The notes: a model not told the origin generated them from the letters alone. DNA of 64,000 nucleotides from Billgrantia tianxiuensis (GCF_009834345.1 NZ_CP035042.1:3844001-3908000), one strand, 5' to 3'; shown: positions 27,224-35,719, counted from the stretch's first letter. Translations and numbers: made by a program.

Positions 27224-28996
27224 GTGACTTCGCTCAGCGTTCGGTACCGCCATGGCTCGTTCAAGACCCTCCCTCGCTACCGGCCCCCACTGCCTGGTAG
27301 CGCCCTGCTTGCCGCCTGGCGCCAAGGCTATGGCCTGGCCGAGCTCAAGCGCGACCTGCTGGCCGGGCTGACCATCGGCATCGTTGCGGTGCCGCTTTCC
27401 ATGGCGCTGGCGATCGCCACCGGCGTACCACCGCAGCACGGCCTGTACACCGCCATCGTGGCGGGCGCCATCATCGCGCTCACCGGTGGCTCGCGATTCA
27501 ATATCTCCGGCCCCACCGCCGCCTTCGTGGTGATCCTGTTCCCCATCGTTGCCAGCCATGGGCTCGGCGGGCTGCTGATCGCCACGCTGATGGCGGGGCT
27601 GATCCTGGTGGCGCTGGGCCTGGCACGGTTGGGCAACCTGATCCAGTTCGTGCCCTATCCGGTGGTACTCGGCTTCACCGCCGGCATTGCCGTGGTGATC
27701 GCCCTGCTGCAGTTGCCCGACTTCCTCGGGCTCGAGGGCGTCGAACTGGGCGACAGTACGCTGCACAACCTGGCCGCCATCGTACGCGCCGCCCCGGGGC
27801 TGGCACCGGCCGAGTTCGGCGTGGGCCTGGTGACACTGGCCACGCTGATCCTGTGGCCACGCTTGAAGCTGCCGGTGCCGGCCCCGCTGGTCGGGCTGGC
27901 GGTGGGCACGCTGGCGGCGCTCGCCATCGCTCCGCTGGGCATGGAGATCGAGACCATCGCCTCACGCTTCCACTGGGAGCACCTGGGTCAGGCCGGCAGC
28001 GGCATTCCCCCCTTCGCCCCCGGTCTGGTGCTGCCCTGGCGCCTGCCGGGGCCGGACGGTACGCCACTCACGGTGGATTTCGCCCTGATCCGCGAGCTGC
28101 TCGGACCGGCACTGGCCATCGCCATGCTGGCGGCCATCGAGTCGCTGCTCTGTGCGGTGGTGGCCGACGGCCTGACCCGAACCCGCCATGACCCCAACGC
28201 CGAGCTGATCGGCCAGGGGCTCGGCAACATCGCCGCGCCCTTCTTCGGCGGCATCACCGCCACCGCGGCGCTGGCGCGCACGGCCACCAACGTACGCAGC
28301 GGCGCCTTCTCGCCGCTGGCCGCAGTGGTTCACTCCCTGGTCGTGCTGCTGGCGGTAGTCGCACTGGCCGGCGTACTCGCCCTGGTGCCGATGGCCGCGC
28401 TGGCCGCCCTGCTGTTCGTCATCGCCTGGAACATGAGCGAGGCACGCCACTTCCTGCACACTCTGAAGAGCGCACCGGGAAGCGACGTGGCGATCCTGAC
28501 GATCTGCTTCCTGCTCACCGTGGTGTTCGACATGGTGCTGGCGGTGGCAGTGGGCATCGGCCTTGCCGCGGCGCTGTTCATTCGCCGCATGGCTCACCTG
28601 ACCCACGCTCGTCGCCTCGAACCCGGCAGTGACGAAGAGAGCCGCGACCTGCCCCGCCAAGTGGCGCTCTACGACATCAACGGTCCACTATTCTTCGGCG
28701 CGGCGGAGAAGGCCATCTCTTCGCTGCGGGTGGTCGACCCCGAGGTGCGCGTGGTGATGCTCGACATGCGCGACGTACCGAGCCTGGACGCCACGGCTAT
28801 CGTCGCCTTGCAGTCGCTGGTCGAGGAGCTGCGCGCGCGCCAGGTGGGACTGATCTTCATCGGCATGCCGGCACGCATGGTGGTGAAGCTGAAACGCGCC
28901 GGACTCAAGCGTCAGGCGGGGCGCCTATCAACCGTACGCCATCTGGACCACGCCCGGAGATTGTCCGAGCGCTGGCTGGCCGCCATGGCTAGCTGA
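27224..28996 (+). CDS. SulP-family anion transporter with STAS domain
   Basis: A 590-residue membrane carrier. The first domain (about residues 35-450) has the SulP signatures IVAVPLSMALAIATGVPPQHGLYTAIV (shortened here to its core) and GGSRFNISGPTAAF. The C-terminal STAS domain (about 470-575) contains VVMLDMRDVPSLDATAIVAL. The start is GTG at 27224, preceded by AGGAG with ten bases spacing. SulP proteins move sulfate, bicarbonate or dicarboxylates; the absence of cys or carbonic anhydrase neighbours leaves the substrate open. Confidence 0.9.
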   Translation: MTSLSVRYRHGSFKTLPRYRPPLPGSALLAAWRQGYGLAELKRDLLAGLTIGIVAVPLSMALAIATGVPPQHGLYTAIVAGAIIALTGGSRFNISGPTAAFVVILFPIVASHGLGGLLIATLMAGLILVALGLARLGNLIQFVPYPVVLGFTAGIAVVIALLQLPDFLGLEGVELGDSTLHNLAAIVRAAPGLAPAEFGVGLVTLATLILWPRLKLPVPAPLVGLAVGTLAALAIAPLGMEIETIASRFHWEHLGQAGSGIPPFAPGLVLPWRLPGPDGTPLTVDFALIRELLGPALAIAMLAAIESLLCAVVADGLTRTRHDPNAELIGQGLGNIAAPFFGGITATAALARTATNVRSGAFSPLAAVVHSLVVLLAVVALAGVLALVPMAALAALLFVIAWNMSEARHFLHTLKSAPGSDVAILTICFLLTVVFDMVLAVAVGIGLAAALFIRRMAHLTHARRLEPGSDEESRDLPRQVALYDINGPLFFGAAEKAISSLRVVDPEVRVVMLDMRDVPSLDATAIVALQSLVEELRARQVGLIFIGMPARMVVKLKRAGLKRQAGRLSTVRHLDHARRLSERWLAAMAS

Positions 28997-29004
28997 TGGG
29001 TCCA

Positions 29005-29424
29005 CTACTCGCCCTGTAGCGTGGCAATCAGCCGCCGCACCCCGCCGTGGTCACGATGCTCGCCGAGCCAGATACCCTGCCAGGTGCCCAGTGCCAGGCG
29101 TCCGTCGCGCACTGCCAGGGTGAGCTGGGTGCCAAGCAGGCTGGCGCAGACATGAGCGGGCATGTCGTCCGGTCCCTCCAGGGTGTGGCGGAAATAGGGC
29201 AGGTCCCCCGGGATGCGCTCGCGCAGGAAGGCGTCGAGGTCATGGCGCACGTCGGGGTCGGCGTTCTCGTTGAGCGTCAGCGAGGCCGAGGTATGCAATA
29301 GCTGCAGGTGCAGCAGCCCTACGCTCACGTTACGCAACTCGGTGACGGCTGCCGTCACCTCATCGGTGATCAGATGAAAGCCGCGCGAACGCGGTGCCAG
29401 GCGCAGTTCCTGCTGATGCCACAT
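29005..29424 (-). CDS. yjbQ: YjbQ/UPF0047 family protein
   Basis: A 139-residue compact protein of the YjbQ family (secondary thiamine-phosphate synthase-type). Conserved segments are [23 protein letters not shown], here given by its key HTSAS and NENADPDVR, and [24 protein letters not shown]. The His residues form the family's metal/phosphate site. Its physiological role is not settled. It is convergent with the SulP gene, nine bases apart. Confidence 0.9.
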   Translation of the reverse strand: MWHQQELRLAPRSRGFHLITDEVTAAVTELRNVSVGLLHLQLLHTSASLTLNENADPDVRHDLDAFLRERIPGDLPYFRHTLEGPDDMPAHVCASLLGTQLTLAVRDGRLALGTWQGIWLGEHRDHGGVRRLIATLQGE

Positions 29425-29577
29425 GGTCGAGTTCCTCGTGAGGGATTACCCGCCATGCTAGCGTGCTGCCTCGCCATCGCAAGGCGCACCGCCCCATCAT
29501 TGACGATTAACGCCGGTTCTGTACCGCCGGTGCGGTTGTACGAAGTCGCCTTGACTCCGCGCAACCGCACCTAGGGG

Positions 29578-30015
29578 TTACTCGCTTGTCACCGTGGTGG
29601 GCTGGCCCTCTGCCGCGGCGAACACCACCAGGACCCTGGCGTCGCTGTCGGTCACGTTGAAGAGTTGGTGGTCGCGGTTGAGTGCCTCGATATAGGCCTC
29701 TCCGGTGCCGTAGGTCTGGGGGTCGCCGCCCTCGGTGCGCAGCTCCACCTCGCCCTCGAGCACGTAGACGTATACGGGTACCGGATGCTGGTGCAACGGC
29801 GTCCGGCCGCCTGGCTCGATGGTACCGACCACGGAGACGATTTCCGGTGACCCATCGGGCCAGGCGATGGCATCGCCGTCACGGGTAACGGTCGTCTTCA
29901 ATACCGGTGAGGTCTCGAATCCTGCCGGCAAGGCATCGTTCTGGGCGAATGCACCGATGGGGATGGCCGCAACCAGCCCAACGGTCAGTGCGATCGGTGT
30001 GATGATTGTTTTCAT
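29578..30015 (-). CDS. Secreted cupin-domain protein
   Basis: A 145-residue protein with a Sec signal peptide ending at IGAFAQ (residue 25). The single cupin barrel shows motif 1 as RTPLHQHPVPVYVYVLEGEVEL (two His plus Glu as metal ligands) and motif 2 around YIEALNRDHQLFN. It is the last gene of the minus-strand group dsrE, MFS, methyltransferase, cupin. The substrate is unknown. A periplasmic cupin beside metalloid-type genes may act on a small metabolite or bind metal. Confidence 0.8.
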   Translation of the reverse strand: MKTIITPIALTVGLVAAIPIGAFAQNDALPAGFETSPVLKTTVTRDGDAIAWPDGSPEIVSVVGTIEPGGRTPLHQHPVPVYVYVLEGEVELRTEGGDPQTYGTGEAYIEALNRDHQLFNVTDSDARVLVVFAAAEGQPTTVTSE

Positions 30016-30051
30016 GTCGCGTCACTCCTCTGCGATGTGAAGGCCTCGTGC

Positions 30052-30843
30052 TCAGCGCTTGACGGCCAGCAGCGAGATGCTCTTGACCCCGTAGGTACCG
30101 CTGGCTTTCTGCGCCGACTCGGTCAGGAAACGGTACTCGGGATGCTCGCGCCAGGTTTCGATGACGAGGCCCGCCGCCTCAATGGCCGCACGATAGTCGT
30201 CCTGCTGCAGGGCACCGCCGATGCAGGCGGCCCACAGGGTGGCATTGCAGGAGACGCTCTCGGGCAGGGCCGATTCGGTGACGATGTCGGCCAGCGCCAG
30301 TCGTCCGCCGGGCCGCAAGACCCGTGCCGCCTCGGCAAAGACTTTCGGCTTGTCTGCCGACAGGTTGATCACGCCATTGCTGATCACCACATCGACGCTG
30401 GCATCGGCAAAGGGCGGCGCCTCGATATAGCCGTCGTGGAAGGTGACCTGGCCGAAGCCGGCCTCGCGGGCCAGCCGCTCGGCCTTGTCGCGCTGGGCCG
30501 CGGTCATGTCGAGCCCCAGCACCTTACCGCCAGGCCCGGTCGCCAGTGCCGCCAACAGGCTGTCCATACCGGAACCGCTGCCCAGGTCGAGCACCGTCTC
30601 GCCGGGCTGAATGGCGGCCAGATCGAGGAAATGGCCGACGCCGGCGAACGATTCGATGGCGGCGGCAGGGATACGGTCCAGCGCGCTCGGGTCGTAGCCC
30701 AGTCTTTCGGCAAGGGCTCGACCCATCTCGAAATGGAATTCGCCCTGCGGCGATTCGGCCACATCGCGGTACATCGCCTTGACCCGCGATTCGAGTTCTT
30801 GCCGATCCACGCCGGTGGATGAAAGTGGTGCCGTGATGGTCAT
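30052..30843 (-). CDS. ArsM-like SAM-dependent methyltransferase
   Basis: A 263-residue class I methyltransferase. SAM motif I is TVLDLGSGSGMD, preceded by the leader VKAMYRDVAESPQGEFHF and followed by VISNGVINLSADKP, the pattern of the arsenite methyltransferase family. Near the C-terminus SVSCNATLWAACIGGAL keeps two Cys in the region where ArsM has a substrate-binding Cys, but the N-terminal Cys residues of true ArsM are absent. Arsenite, another thiol-reactive element or an organic molecule could be the substrate. GGAGGGA precedes the ATG. It is paralogous to the N-terminal half of the protein at 34464-35717. Confidence 0.8.
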   Translation of the reverse strand: MTITAPLSSTGVDRQELESRVKAMYRDVAESPQGEFHFEMGRALAERLGYDPSALDRIPAAAIESFAGVGHFLDLAAIQPGETVLDLGSGSGMDSLLAALATGPGGKVLGLDMTAAQRDKAERLAREAGFGQVTFHDGYIEAPPFADASVDVVISNGVINLSADKPKVFAEAARVLRPGGRLALADIVTESALPESVSCNATLWAACIGGALQQDDYRAAIEAAGLVIETWREHPEYRFLTESAQKASGTYGVKSISLLAVKR

Positions 30844-31005
30844 GTTTGCTCCCTCCTCATTCGGCTTCACGACGACACCGAGCGGTGCCGTGTGCGCCAG
30901 GACGCGGCGCCAGGCAAAAGGGTTCCCGGGCGAATATCGTGACCACCTCAGGCGCCACCGGGGGGGGGGGGTGGCGTTGTGATCCAGATAGACGGGAGCT
31001 GGCAT
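30844..31005 (-). pseudogene. Remnant of a cysteine desulfurase N-terminus with a 12-C tract
   Basis: Reading the minus strand, MPAPVYLDHNAT is the unmistakable start of a class V aminotransferase (NifS/IscS type). A run of 12 C follows (12 G on the plus strand, 30960-30971). In the neighbouring frame the family sequence briefly continues as PVAPEVV, then similarity ends, and no PLP-Lys or active-site Cys region exists. The open frame reads straight into the methyltransferase gene, so an N-terminally extended methyltransferase is formally possible, but the strong ribosome site at its own ATG argues against it. Confidence 0.6.
30960..30971. repeat. Homopolymer tract of 12 G
   Basis: Twelve consecutive G on the plus strand, the longest mononucleotide run noticed in the window. 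It lies inside the cysteine desulfurase remnant, where slipping would shift between the YLDHNAT and PVAPEVV frames. Its length may be unreliable given the other homopolymer problems here. Confidence 0.9.
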
Positions 31006-31018
31006 GGCGGAAGGGGAC

Positions 31019-32235
31019 TTATGACTCAGGTGGTCCAGAGACTTGGCTGGCCAGCTGTGATTTGGCTTTCATGCTGAACCAGAGAGTGGCTAGGGCCACC
31101 AGCAGGATCAGCGGCAACATGGCCAGGTTGAGGGCTTCCCATCCCAGGCGGTGCAGCAGTTGCCCGGCCATCAGCGAGCCGATGGCCACCAGCGTGAAGA
31201 TGATCAGGTCGTTGATGCCCTGCACCTTGCCCCGCTCGGCCTCGCTATGAACCGTGGAAAGCATGGCACTGCCACCCACGAACAGGAAGTTCCAGCCCAC
31301 GCCCAGCAACACCAGTGCAACCCAGAAGTGCGCCAGGCTGGTGCCGAGATTGGCGACCAGTACCGTGCCGATGAGCAGCGTCGCCCCGCTGAGCAGGATG
31401 CGTTGCGCGCCGAAGCGGGCGATCAGGCTACCGGTCACGAACGACGGCGCGAACATGCCCAGCACGTGCCACTGCATGATGAAGGCGACCTGGCTCATCT
31501 CGAAGCCTTGGGCGCGCATCGCCAGTGGCGTGGCGGTCATCACCAGAATCATGATGGCGTAGCCCACCGCGCCGGCCAGTACCGCCACCCTGAATTTGGG
31601 CAGGGTGGCGATTTCCGCCATCGGGCGTGATGTCGCCCCGGGCTGCGGCTCGCCGCTGGGTGGTACGCGCAGTTGCGTCAACAGGCCGATGGCCAGCAGC
31701 GCGAGGATGGCGATCACCAGATAAGGCCCGCCGGAGGGCACACCGGCGATGAGGCCGGTGGCGGCACTGGCGTTCCAGGGACCAAGGAAGGCGGCGGCCA
31801 CGCCGCCTGCCATGACGAAGGAGATCGCTCGACTGCGAAAAGCGGGACTCGCCACATCGGCAGCGGCGAAGCGGTAATACATGGCGAAGCCTTGGTAGAG
31901 CCCCAACAGAAGATTGCCGGCGCAGAAAAGCCAGAAGGAGCCCAGCGCAATGGCACCGAAGCTCAGCAGGCCACCGGCCACGCCTCCCAGGCTTGCCCCG
32001 GTGATGAAGCCGCGACGACGGCCGACGCGCTTCATGTAAAGCGAGGCCGGCAGGGTCGAGACCACCGTACCCAGCATCATCATGGCGATGGGCAGCGTGG
32101 CCAGCCCTGGATCGGGCTTAGCTGTTGGCCAACTACCCCACTTAACGTCATCACGGTGATCGAGGCCACCATGAACAACACCTGACTGGCCACCAGGATG
32201 GCCACGTTCTGTTTTTCCCGGCGCGCTGACTCCAT
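31019..32235 (-). CDS. MFS transporter, frame broken once near 32115
   Basis: When restored this is a 405-residue, 12-helix major facilitator. The N-terminus (MESARREKQNVAILVASQVL) lies in one frame. After GVVGQQLSP the sequence shifts, and MMMLGTVVSTLPASLYMKRVG onwards is in another. Adding one base to the GGG at 32114-32116 joins them as LSPDPGLATLPIAMMM. The loop MKRVGRRRGF matches the family's cytoplasmic 2-3 loop. GGAG precedes the ATG. Sitting between DsrE and a methyltransferase under an ArsR-type regulator, it may export a toxic or methylated compound. The break is probably an assembly error. Confidence 0.82.
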
Positions 32236-32281
32236 CGCGATGCTCTCCATGAGCGTGGATTTTGAGATCGTTTGGTTGGGG

Positions 32282-32626
32282 CTAGAACACCAGCACCTTG
32301 TCGGCCTGCTCGGTGGCTTCCGCCAGGGCATCCATGGTGCTGCGCTCGGCGCCCTCCACCACCTCCTCGTCGGTAAGCCCGCGGGCATCCATGCAGGTGC
32401 CACACAGCAGCACGCGTCCCTTGGTGGTGACCCGCTTGACCATGCGCTCGGCGTTGTAGAAGCCATCCGGGGTGTTCTGTCCCGCCTTGGCTCCGGACAC
32501 GGCATCTCCCATCAGGAAGACGGTGACGTCGCCTTCGCGCTTCAGCAGCGCATGAGCCAGGCGCAAGCCGTTGTAGAGGCGTTCGGTACCGTAGGGAGGA
32601 TCGTTGACGATGATGAGCGTCTTCAT
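32282..32626 (-). CDS. DsrE-family sulfur-relay-like protein
   Basis: A 114-residue cytoplasmic protein. It opens with MKTLIIVNDPPYGTERLYNGL and holds VLLCGTCMDARGL with two Cys at the position where DsrE/TusD proteins carry persulfide. In this small family sulfur is handed between partner Cys residues. It is the first gene of the minus-strand group and faces the ArsR-rhodanese gene across a 100 bp regulatory gap, so a sulfane-sulfur or selenium role is plausible. Confidence 0.85.
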   Translation of the reverse strand: MKTLIIVNDPPYGTERLYNGLRLAHALLKREGDVTVFLMGDAVSGAKAGQNTPDGFYNAERMVKRVTTKGRVLLCGTCMDARGLTDEEVVEGAERSTMDALAEATEQADKVLVF

Positions 32627-32638
32627 GGTGTTCCCTTG

Positions 32639-32660
32639 CTATCATTCAATGAATTGATAG
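32639..32660. promoter_or_regulatory. Candidate ArsR-type operator in the divergent promoter region
   Basis: CTATCA-N10-TGATAG forms a perfect 6 bp inverted repeat whose spacer contains ATTCAATGAAT, itself palindromic apart from its centre. The 102 bp between the dsrE-like gene and the ArsR-rhodanese gene is AT-rich, unlike its surroundings. ArsR/SmtB proteins bind such AT-rich dyads (TTCA/TGAA cores). One site here could control both directions. Confidence 0.55.
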
Positions 32661-32728
32661 AATAATGGATATAGATAACTTCACCTGTCAAGTGCACACT
32701 GTGCTGCCGACGCCCCTCGGAGAGACTC

Positions 32729-33385
32729 ATGACCTCGCAACAGGACCTTCTCGATACGCTGGCCCAGGTCGCACGCGCCTTGGGTAATGGGCACCGCCTG
32801 GCGTTGCTGGAGCGCCTGGCCCAGGGTGACGCCGCAGTCGAAACCTTGGCCAACACCACCGATCTGACGATCGGCAATGCCTCCCAGCACCTGCAGCATC
32901 TGCGCCGGGCGGGGCTCGTCACGGCCCAGCGCTCCGGCAAGCAGATGATCTACCGCCTGACCGATGAGCGGATCGTCAACCTGCTGGGCCTGCTCAGGCA
33001 GGTGGCCGAGACCAACCTGGCCGAGATGGAGCGTCTGGTCAGTCGGCTGTTCGCGGAGGATGACGCCGATGGCGTTCTGGAGGCGGTCAGCCGGGACGAG
33101 TTGCTGGCAGGGCTTGCCAGCGGCGAGGTGACACTGCTGGATGTGCGCCCCGAGGAGGAGTACGAAGCTGGCCACCTGCCCGAGGCGATCAATATCCCAC
33201 TGGAGCAGTTGGAAGACATGCTGGGCAAGCTGCCCAAGGACAGGGAGATCGTTGCCTACTGCCGTGGCCCCTATTGCGTCCTGTCGCACGAGGCCGTACA
33301 ACGCCTGCGTCAACTCGGCTATCGAGTCCGACGCTTCGAGGAAGGGTATCCGGAGTGGAAAGCGGCGGGGCTGCCCATCGCATGA
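32729..33385 (+). CDS. ArsR-family regulator fused to a rhodanese domain
   Basis: A 218-residue fusion. Residues 1-100 form an ArsR/SmtB winged helix (ANTTDLTIGNASQHLQHLRRAG, recognition helix NASQHLQHL). Residues 118-218 form a rhodanese with the active-site loop YCRGPYCVLSHEAV, whose first Cys would carry persulfide. The classical ArsR metal-binding ELCVC motif is not visible, so sensing may occur through the rhodanese Cys (sulfane sulfur, cyanide or metalloid) rather than direct metal binding. It is divergent from the dsrE-MFS-methyltransferase-cupin group, which it probably controls together with itself. Confidence 0.92.
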   Translation: MTSQQDLLDTLAQVARALGNGHRLALLERLAQGDAAVETLANTTDLTIGNASQHLQHLRRAGLVTAQRSGKQMIYRLTDERIVNLLGLLRQVAETNLAEMERLVSRLFAEDDADGVLEAVSRDELLAGLASGEVTLLDVRPEEEYEAGHLPEAINIPLEQLEDMLGKLPKDREIVAYCRGPYCVLSHEAVQRLRQLGYRVRRFEEGYPEWKAAGLPIA

Positions 33386-33488
33386 CCCGAGGAAGGAGTG
33401 GGAACCGAAACGCAAGGCGAAGCGTCCCTGCCATGCCCGAGCGCTTGCCCAACGAGGGCGAGCGGACCATGCTCGAAGAGGTATCGCC

Positions 33489-34190
33489 ATGTCGTGGGCA
33501 GGTTCACTTCTTGACCAACCACTGTCGCAGCCACGCGTCCCGTCTCGGGTCGCCACGGGGGCCAGCATGCGTTTCGACGAAGCCGCCAGCCGGCGGGAGT
33601 GGTTCGAGCGGCACCTGGCACCGCTGATGGACCGCCTCTACGGCACGGCGCTGCGGCTCACTCGCCACCCCGCCGACGCCGAGGATATCGTGGCAGAGAC
33701 GGTGGCCAAGGCCTGGACGCAGCTCGATCGGCTGCGCGATCCCCAGCGCTTCGAAGGCTGGCTGTTCCATATCCTCACCAACACCTTCATCAGCGAATGG
33801 CGCAAGCGGCGCTGCCGCCCATCGGCTTGCTCGGGCGAGACCACCGAGCCCAGCGAACTCGATAGCGCCAGCTTCACGCTGTTCCAGCAGCTGCATCAGC
33901 CCTTCCTGCTGTGGTGGGGCAGTCTCGAGGAGCAGTTTTTCAACGGCCTGCTGCAGGAGGACCTGGAGCGGGCACTGGATGCCCTGCCCGATGCCTACCG
34001 GGTGACGATTGTACTGGTCGAGGTGCAGGGCTATACGTATGAAGAAGTCGCGAGCCTGCTCGGTGTCCCGCTCGGCACCGTACGCTCGCGCTTGAGCCGG
34101 GCGCGCTCCCAGTTGCAGAAGTCGCTGTGGGAGCAAGCCAGGGAGGCGGGCATGACGTTCGGCAAGGGAGACGGAGGAGCGCAGAGATGA
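33489..34190 (+). CDS. ECF-family RNA polymerase sigma factor
   Basis: A 233-residue sigma-70 of the extracytoplasmic function type. Region 2 reads LYGTALRLTRHPADAEDIVA and region 4 LGVPLGTVRSRLSRARSQLQ. The ATG at 33489 has AAGAGG seven bases before it. An internal ATG at 33567 would give 207 residues, nearer the family norm, so the first 26 residues (proline-rich) are uncertain. Its stop overlaps the start of a zinc-finger anti-sigma gene by four bases, the standard sigma/anti-sigma pairing. A 100 bp gap separates it from the ArsR-rhodanese gene. Confidence 0.88.
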   Translation: MSWAGSLLDQPLSQPRVPSRVATGASMRFDEAASRREWFERHLAPLMDRLYGTALRLTRHPADAEDIVAETVAKAWTQLDRLRDPQRFEGWLFHILTNTFISEWRKRRCRPSACSGETTEPSELDSASFTLFQQLHQPFLLWWGSLEEQFFNGLLQEDLERALDALPDAYRVTIVLVEVQGYTYEEVASLLGVPLGTVRSRLSRARSQLQKSLWEQAREAGMTFGKGDGGAQR

Positions 34191-34444
34191 GCCCGAAAGC
34201 CATGAGCTGCGAAGAAGTCATCGAGCGTCTCTTCGACTACCTCGACCGGGAGCTCGACCCGCGGCAGACGGCCGATATCGAATGGCACCTGAGTCGTTGC
34301 CGCGACTGTTTCACACGCGCCGAATTCGAACGACGACTACGGGCCAGGGTAGTGGCCACCGGTACGGCAAAGGCCCCGCCACGGCTGCACCAGCGCATTC
34401 GGACCTTGCTCGATCGCTTCGACGAGTCCGACACCACCCGCTGA
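34187..34444 (+). CDS. Zinc-finger (HC2) anti-sigma factor, short soluble form
   Basis: An 85-residue protein with the zf-HC2 fold: MSCEEVIERLFDYLDREL then IEWHLSRCRDC, giving the H-x3-C-x2-C zinc site. It has no membrane segment, so it is a soluble, probably redox- or metal-responsive anti-sigma, holding the ECF factor until zinc is lost or the Cys pair is oxidised. It overlaps the sigma gene by ATGA and precedes the methyltransferase gene by 19 bp. Confidence 0.88.
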   Translation: MSPKAMSCEEVIERLFDYLDRELDPRQTADIEWHLSRCRDCFTRAEFERRLRARVVATGTAKAPPRLHQRIRTLLDRFDESDTTR

Positions 34445-34463
34445 CCCGTGAGGAGAACGCCTC

Positions 34464-35717
34464 ATGGTGGCTATCCTAGGTTACTCCCGCCCGCAGATCC
34501 TGGCTGCGGTACAGGAGATGTATACGGCGGTGGCGGACTCCCCGACGTCCCCCTTTCATTTTCCCGTCGGCAGCGAGGCCAGCCGGCGCCTCGGCTATCC
34601 GCCCGAGCGTCTGGCCGCGTTGCCTTCCGAGATACGCGATGCCTTTGCCGGCGTCGGTTATCCCTTTCGTGCAGAGGCCATCCGTCGCGGCGATCGAGTG
34701 CTCGACATCGGCGCCGGAGCAGGTGGCGATGCGCTGATCGCGCGCCAATTGGCTGGCCCACAAGGTCGGGTCATCGCCCTCGACTTGACCGCGGCCATGA
34801 CGCGCCGGCTCCAGCAGGCCACCGAGCGCCACGGCATTGAGGGGCTCGCCGTGGTGCAGGGCTCCGCCGAACAGCTGCCGCTGCCCGATGCCAGCATCGA
34901 CAGTATCACTAGCAACGGTGCCCTCAACCTGGTGCCGGACAAGCGCCGCGCCGTGAAGGAAATGTTTCGCGTGCTCAAGCCACACGGACGCGTACAGCTG
35001 GCCGATGTGGTGATCCATCGCCCGGTATCGGTCGACTGCCACGAGGACCCGCGCCTGTGGGTCGAGTGTGTGGTGGGTGCCACGGTGGAGGAGGAACTGC
35101 TGGCACTGTTCGAGGAAGCCGGTTTCGAAGACATCAGCGTGGTCGATAGCCATGACTACTTCGCCCTGAGTCCCAGCCCTCAAACCCGCGAAATCGCCGC
35201 CAGCTTCGGTGCTCACTCGGTCGAAATCGGCATGCGCCGCGGTGCGACGAGCCCCGCCTGGACCCAGCGTTGGCGTCGACGGCTCGATCCGCGACGCTGG
35301 CTAAGGCTGTGGTATCGCCGCGGCCTGTTCGGGATGCTGGCGCTCATATTGGCGCTACTGAGCTGCTACGGCACCTTGGCGCTGGTCGTCCTGCTGCCGC
35401 TGCTAGGCGTTCACCTGGCCCTCGACGAAGGACTCTGGGCCGGCGCCATTGCCACCCTGGCGCTGGTCACCCTGGCCAGCGTCGCCGCCGGCATACGTCG
35501 GCACCGTACTCCATGGCCCACTCTGGTGGGAGCTGTCGGTTCGCTGCTCATCCTCCATGCCCTGTTCATCGATTACTCCATGGCACAGGAGCTGAGCGGC
35601 TTCGTGCTGCTGGCCGCCGCCGTGGCGTGGGACCTCCGCCAGCGTCGGCGGCATGAAGCCAGTGTCCTGGGGTTGAAGGACAGCGAAGAAAAAAAGCGCG
35701 ACCTGGGTCGCGCCTGA
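34464..35717 (+). CDS. ArsM-like methyltransferase fused to a MerC-like four-helix membrane domain
   Basis: A 417-residue fusion. Residues 1-260 are a class I methyltransferase paralogous to the one at 30052-30843: VQEMYTAVADSPTSPFHF, SAM motif VLDIGAGAGGD, and VDCHEDPRLWVECVVG with Cys at the ArsM-like position. Residues 285-400 hold four hydrophobic helices, beginning with ALLSCYGTLAL and ending FVLLAAAVAWDLRQRRR, a layout like MerC-type mercury uptake proteins but with one Cys instead of a Cys pair in the first helix. GAGGAG precedes the ATG. It is third in the sigma/anti-sigma operon, so probably a target of that sigma. Confidence 0.75.
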   Translation: MVAILGYSRPQILAAVQEMYTAVADSPTSPFHFPVGSEASRRLGYPPERLAALPSEIRDAFAGVGYPFRAEAIRRGDRVLDIGAGAGGDALIARQLAGPQGRVIALDLTAAMTRRLQQATERHGIEGLAVVQGSAEQLPLPDASIDSITSNGALNLVPDKRRAVKEMFRVLKPHGRVQLADVVIHRPVSVDCHEDPRLWVECVVGATVEEELLALFEEAGFEDISVVDSHDYFALSPSPQTREIAASFGAHSVEIGMRRGATSPAWTQRWRRRLDPRRWLRLWYRRGLFGMLALILALLSCYGTLALVVLLPLLGVHLALDEGLWAGAIATLALVTLASVAAGIRRHRTPWPTLVGAVGSLLILHALFIDYSMAQELSGFVLLAAAVAWDLRQRRRHEASVLGLKDSEEKKRDLGRA

Positions 35718-35719
35718 AA

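Noticed and set aside
30844..31005. Methyltransferase with a YLDHNAT-containing N-terminal extension
   Set aside because: The strong ribosome site before 30843 and the family alignment place the true start there; the extension is a desulfurase remnant.
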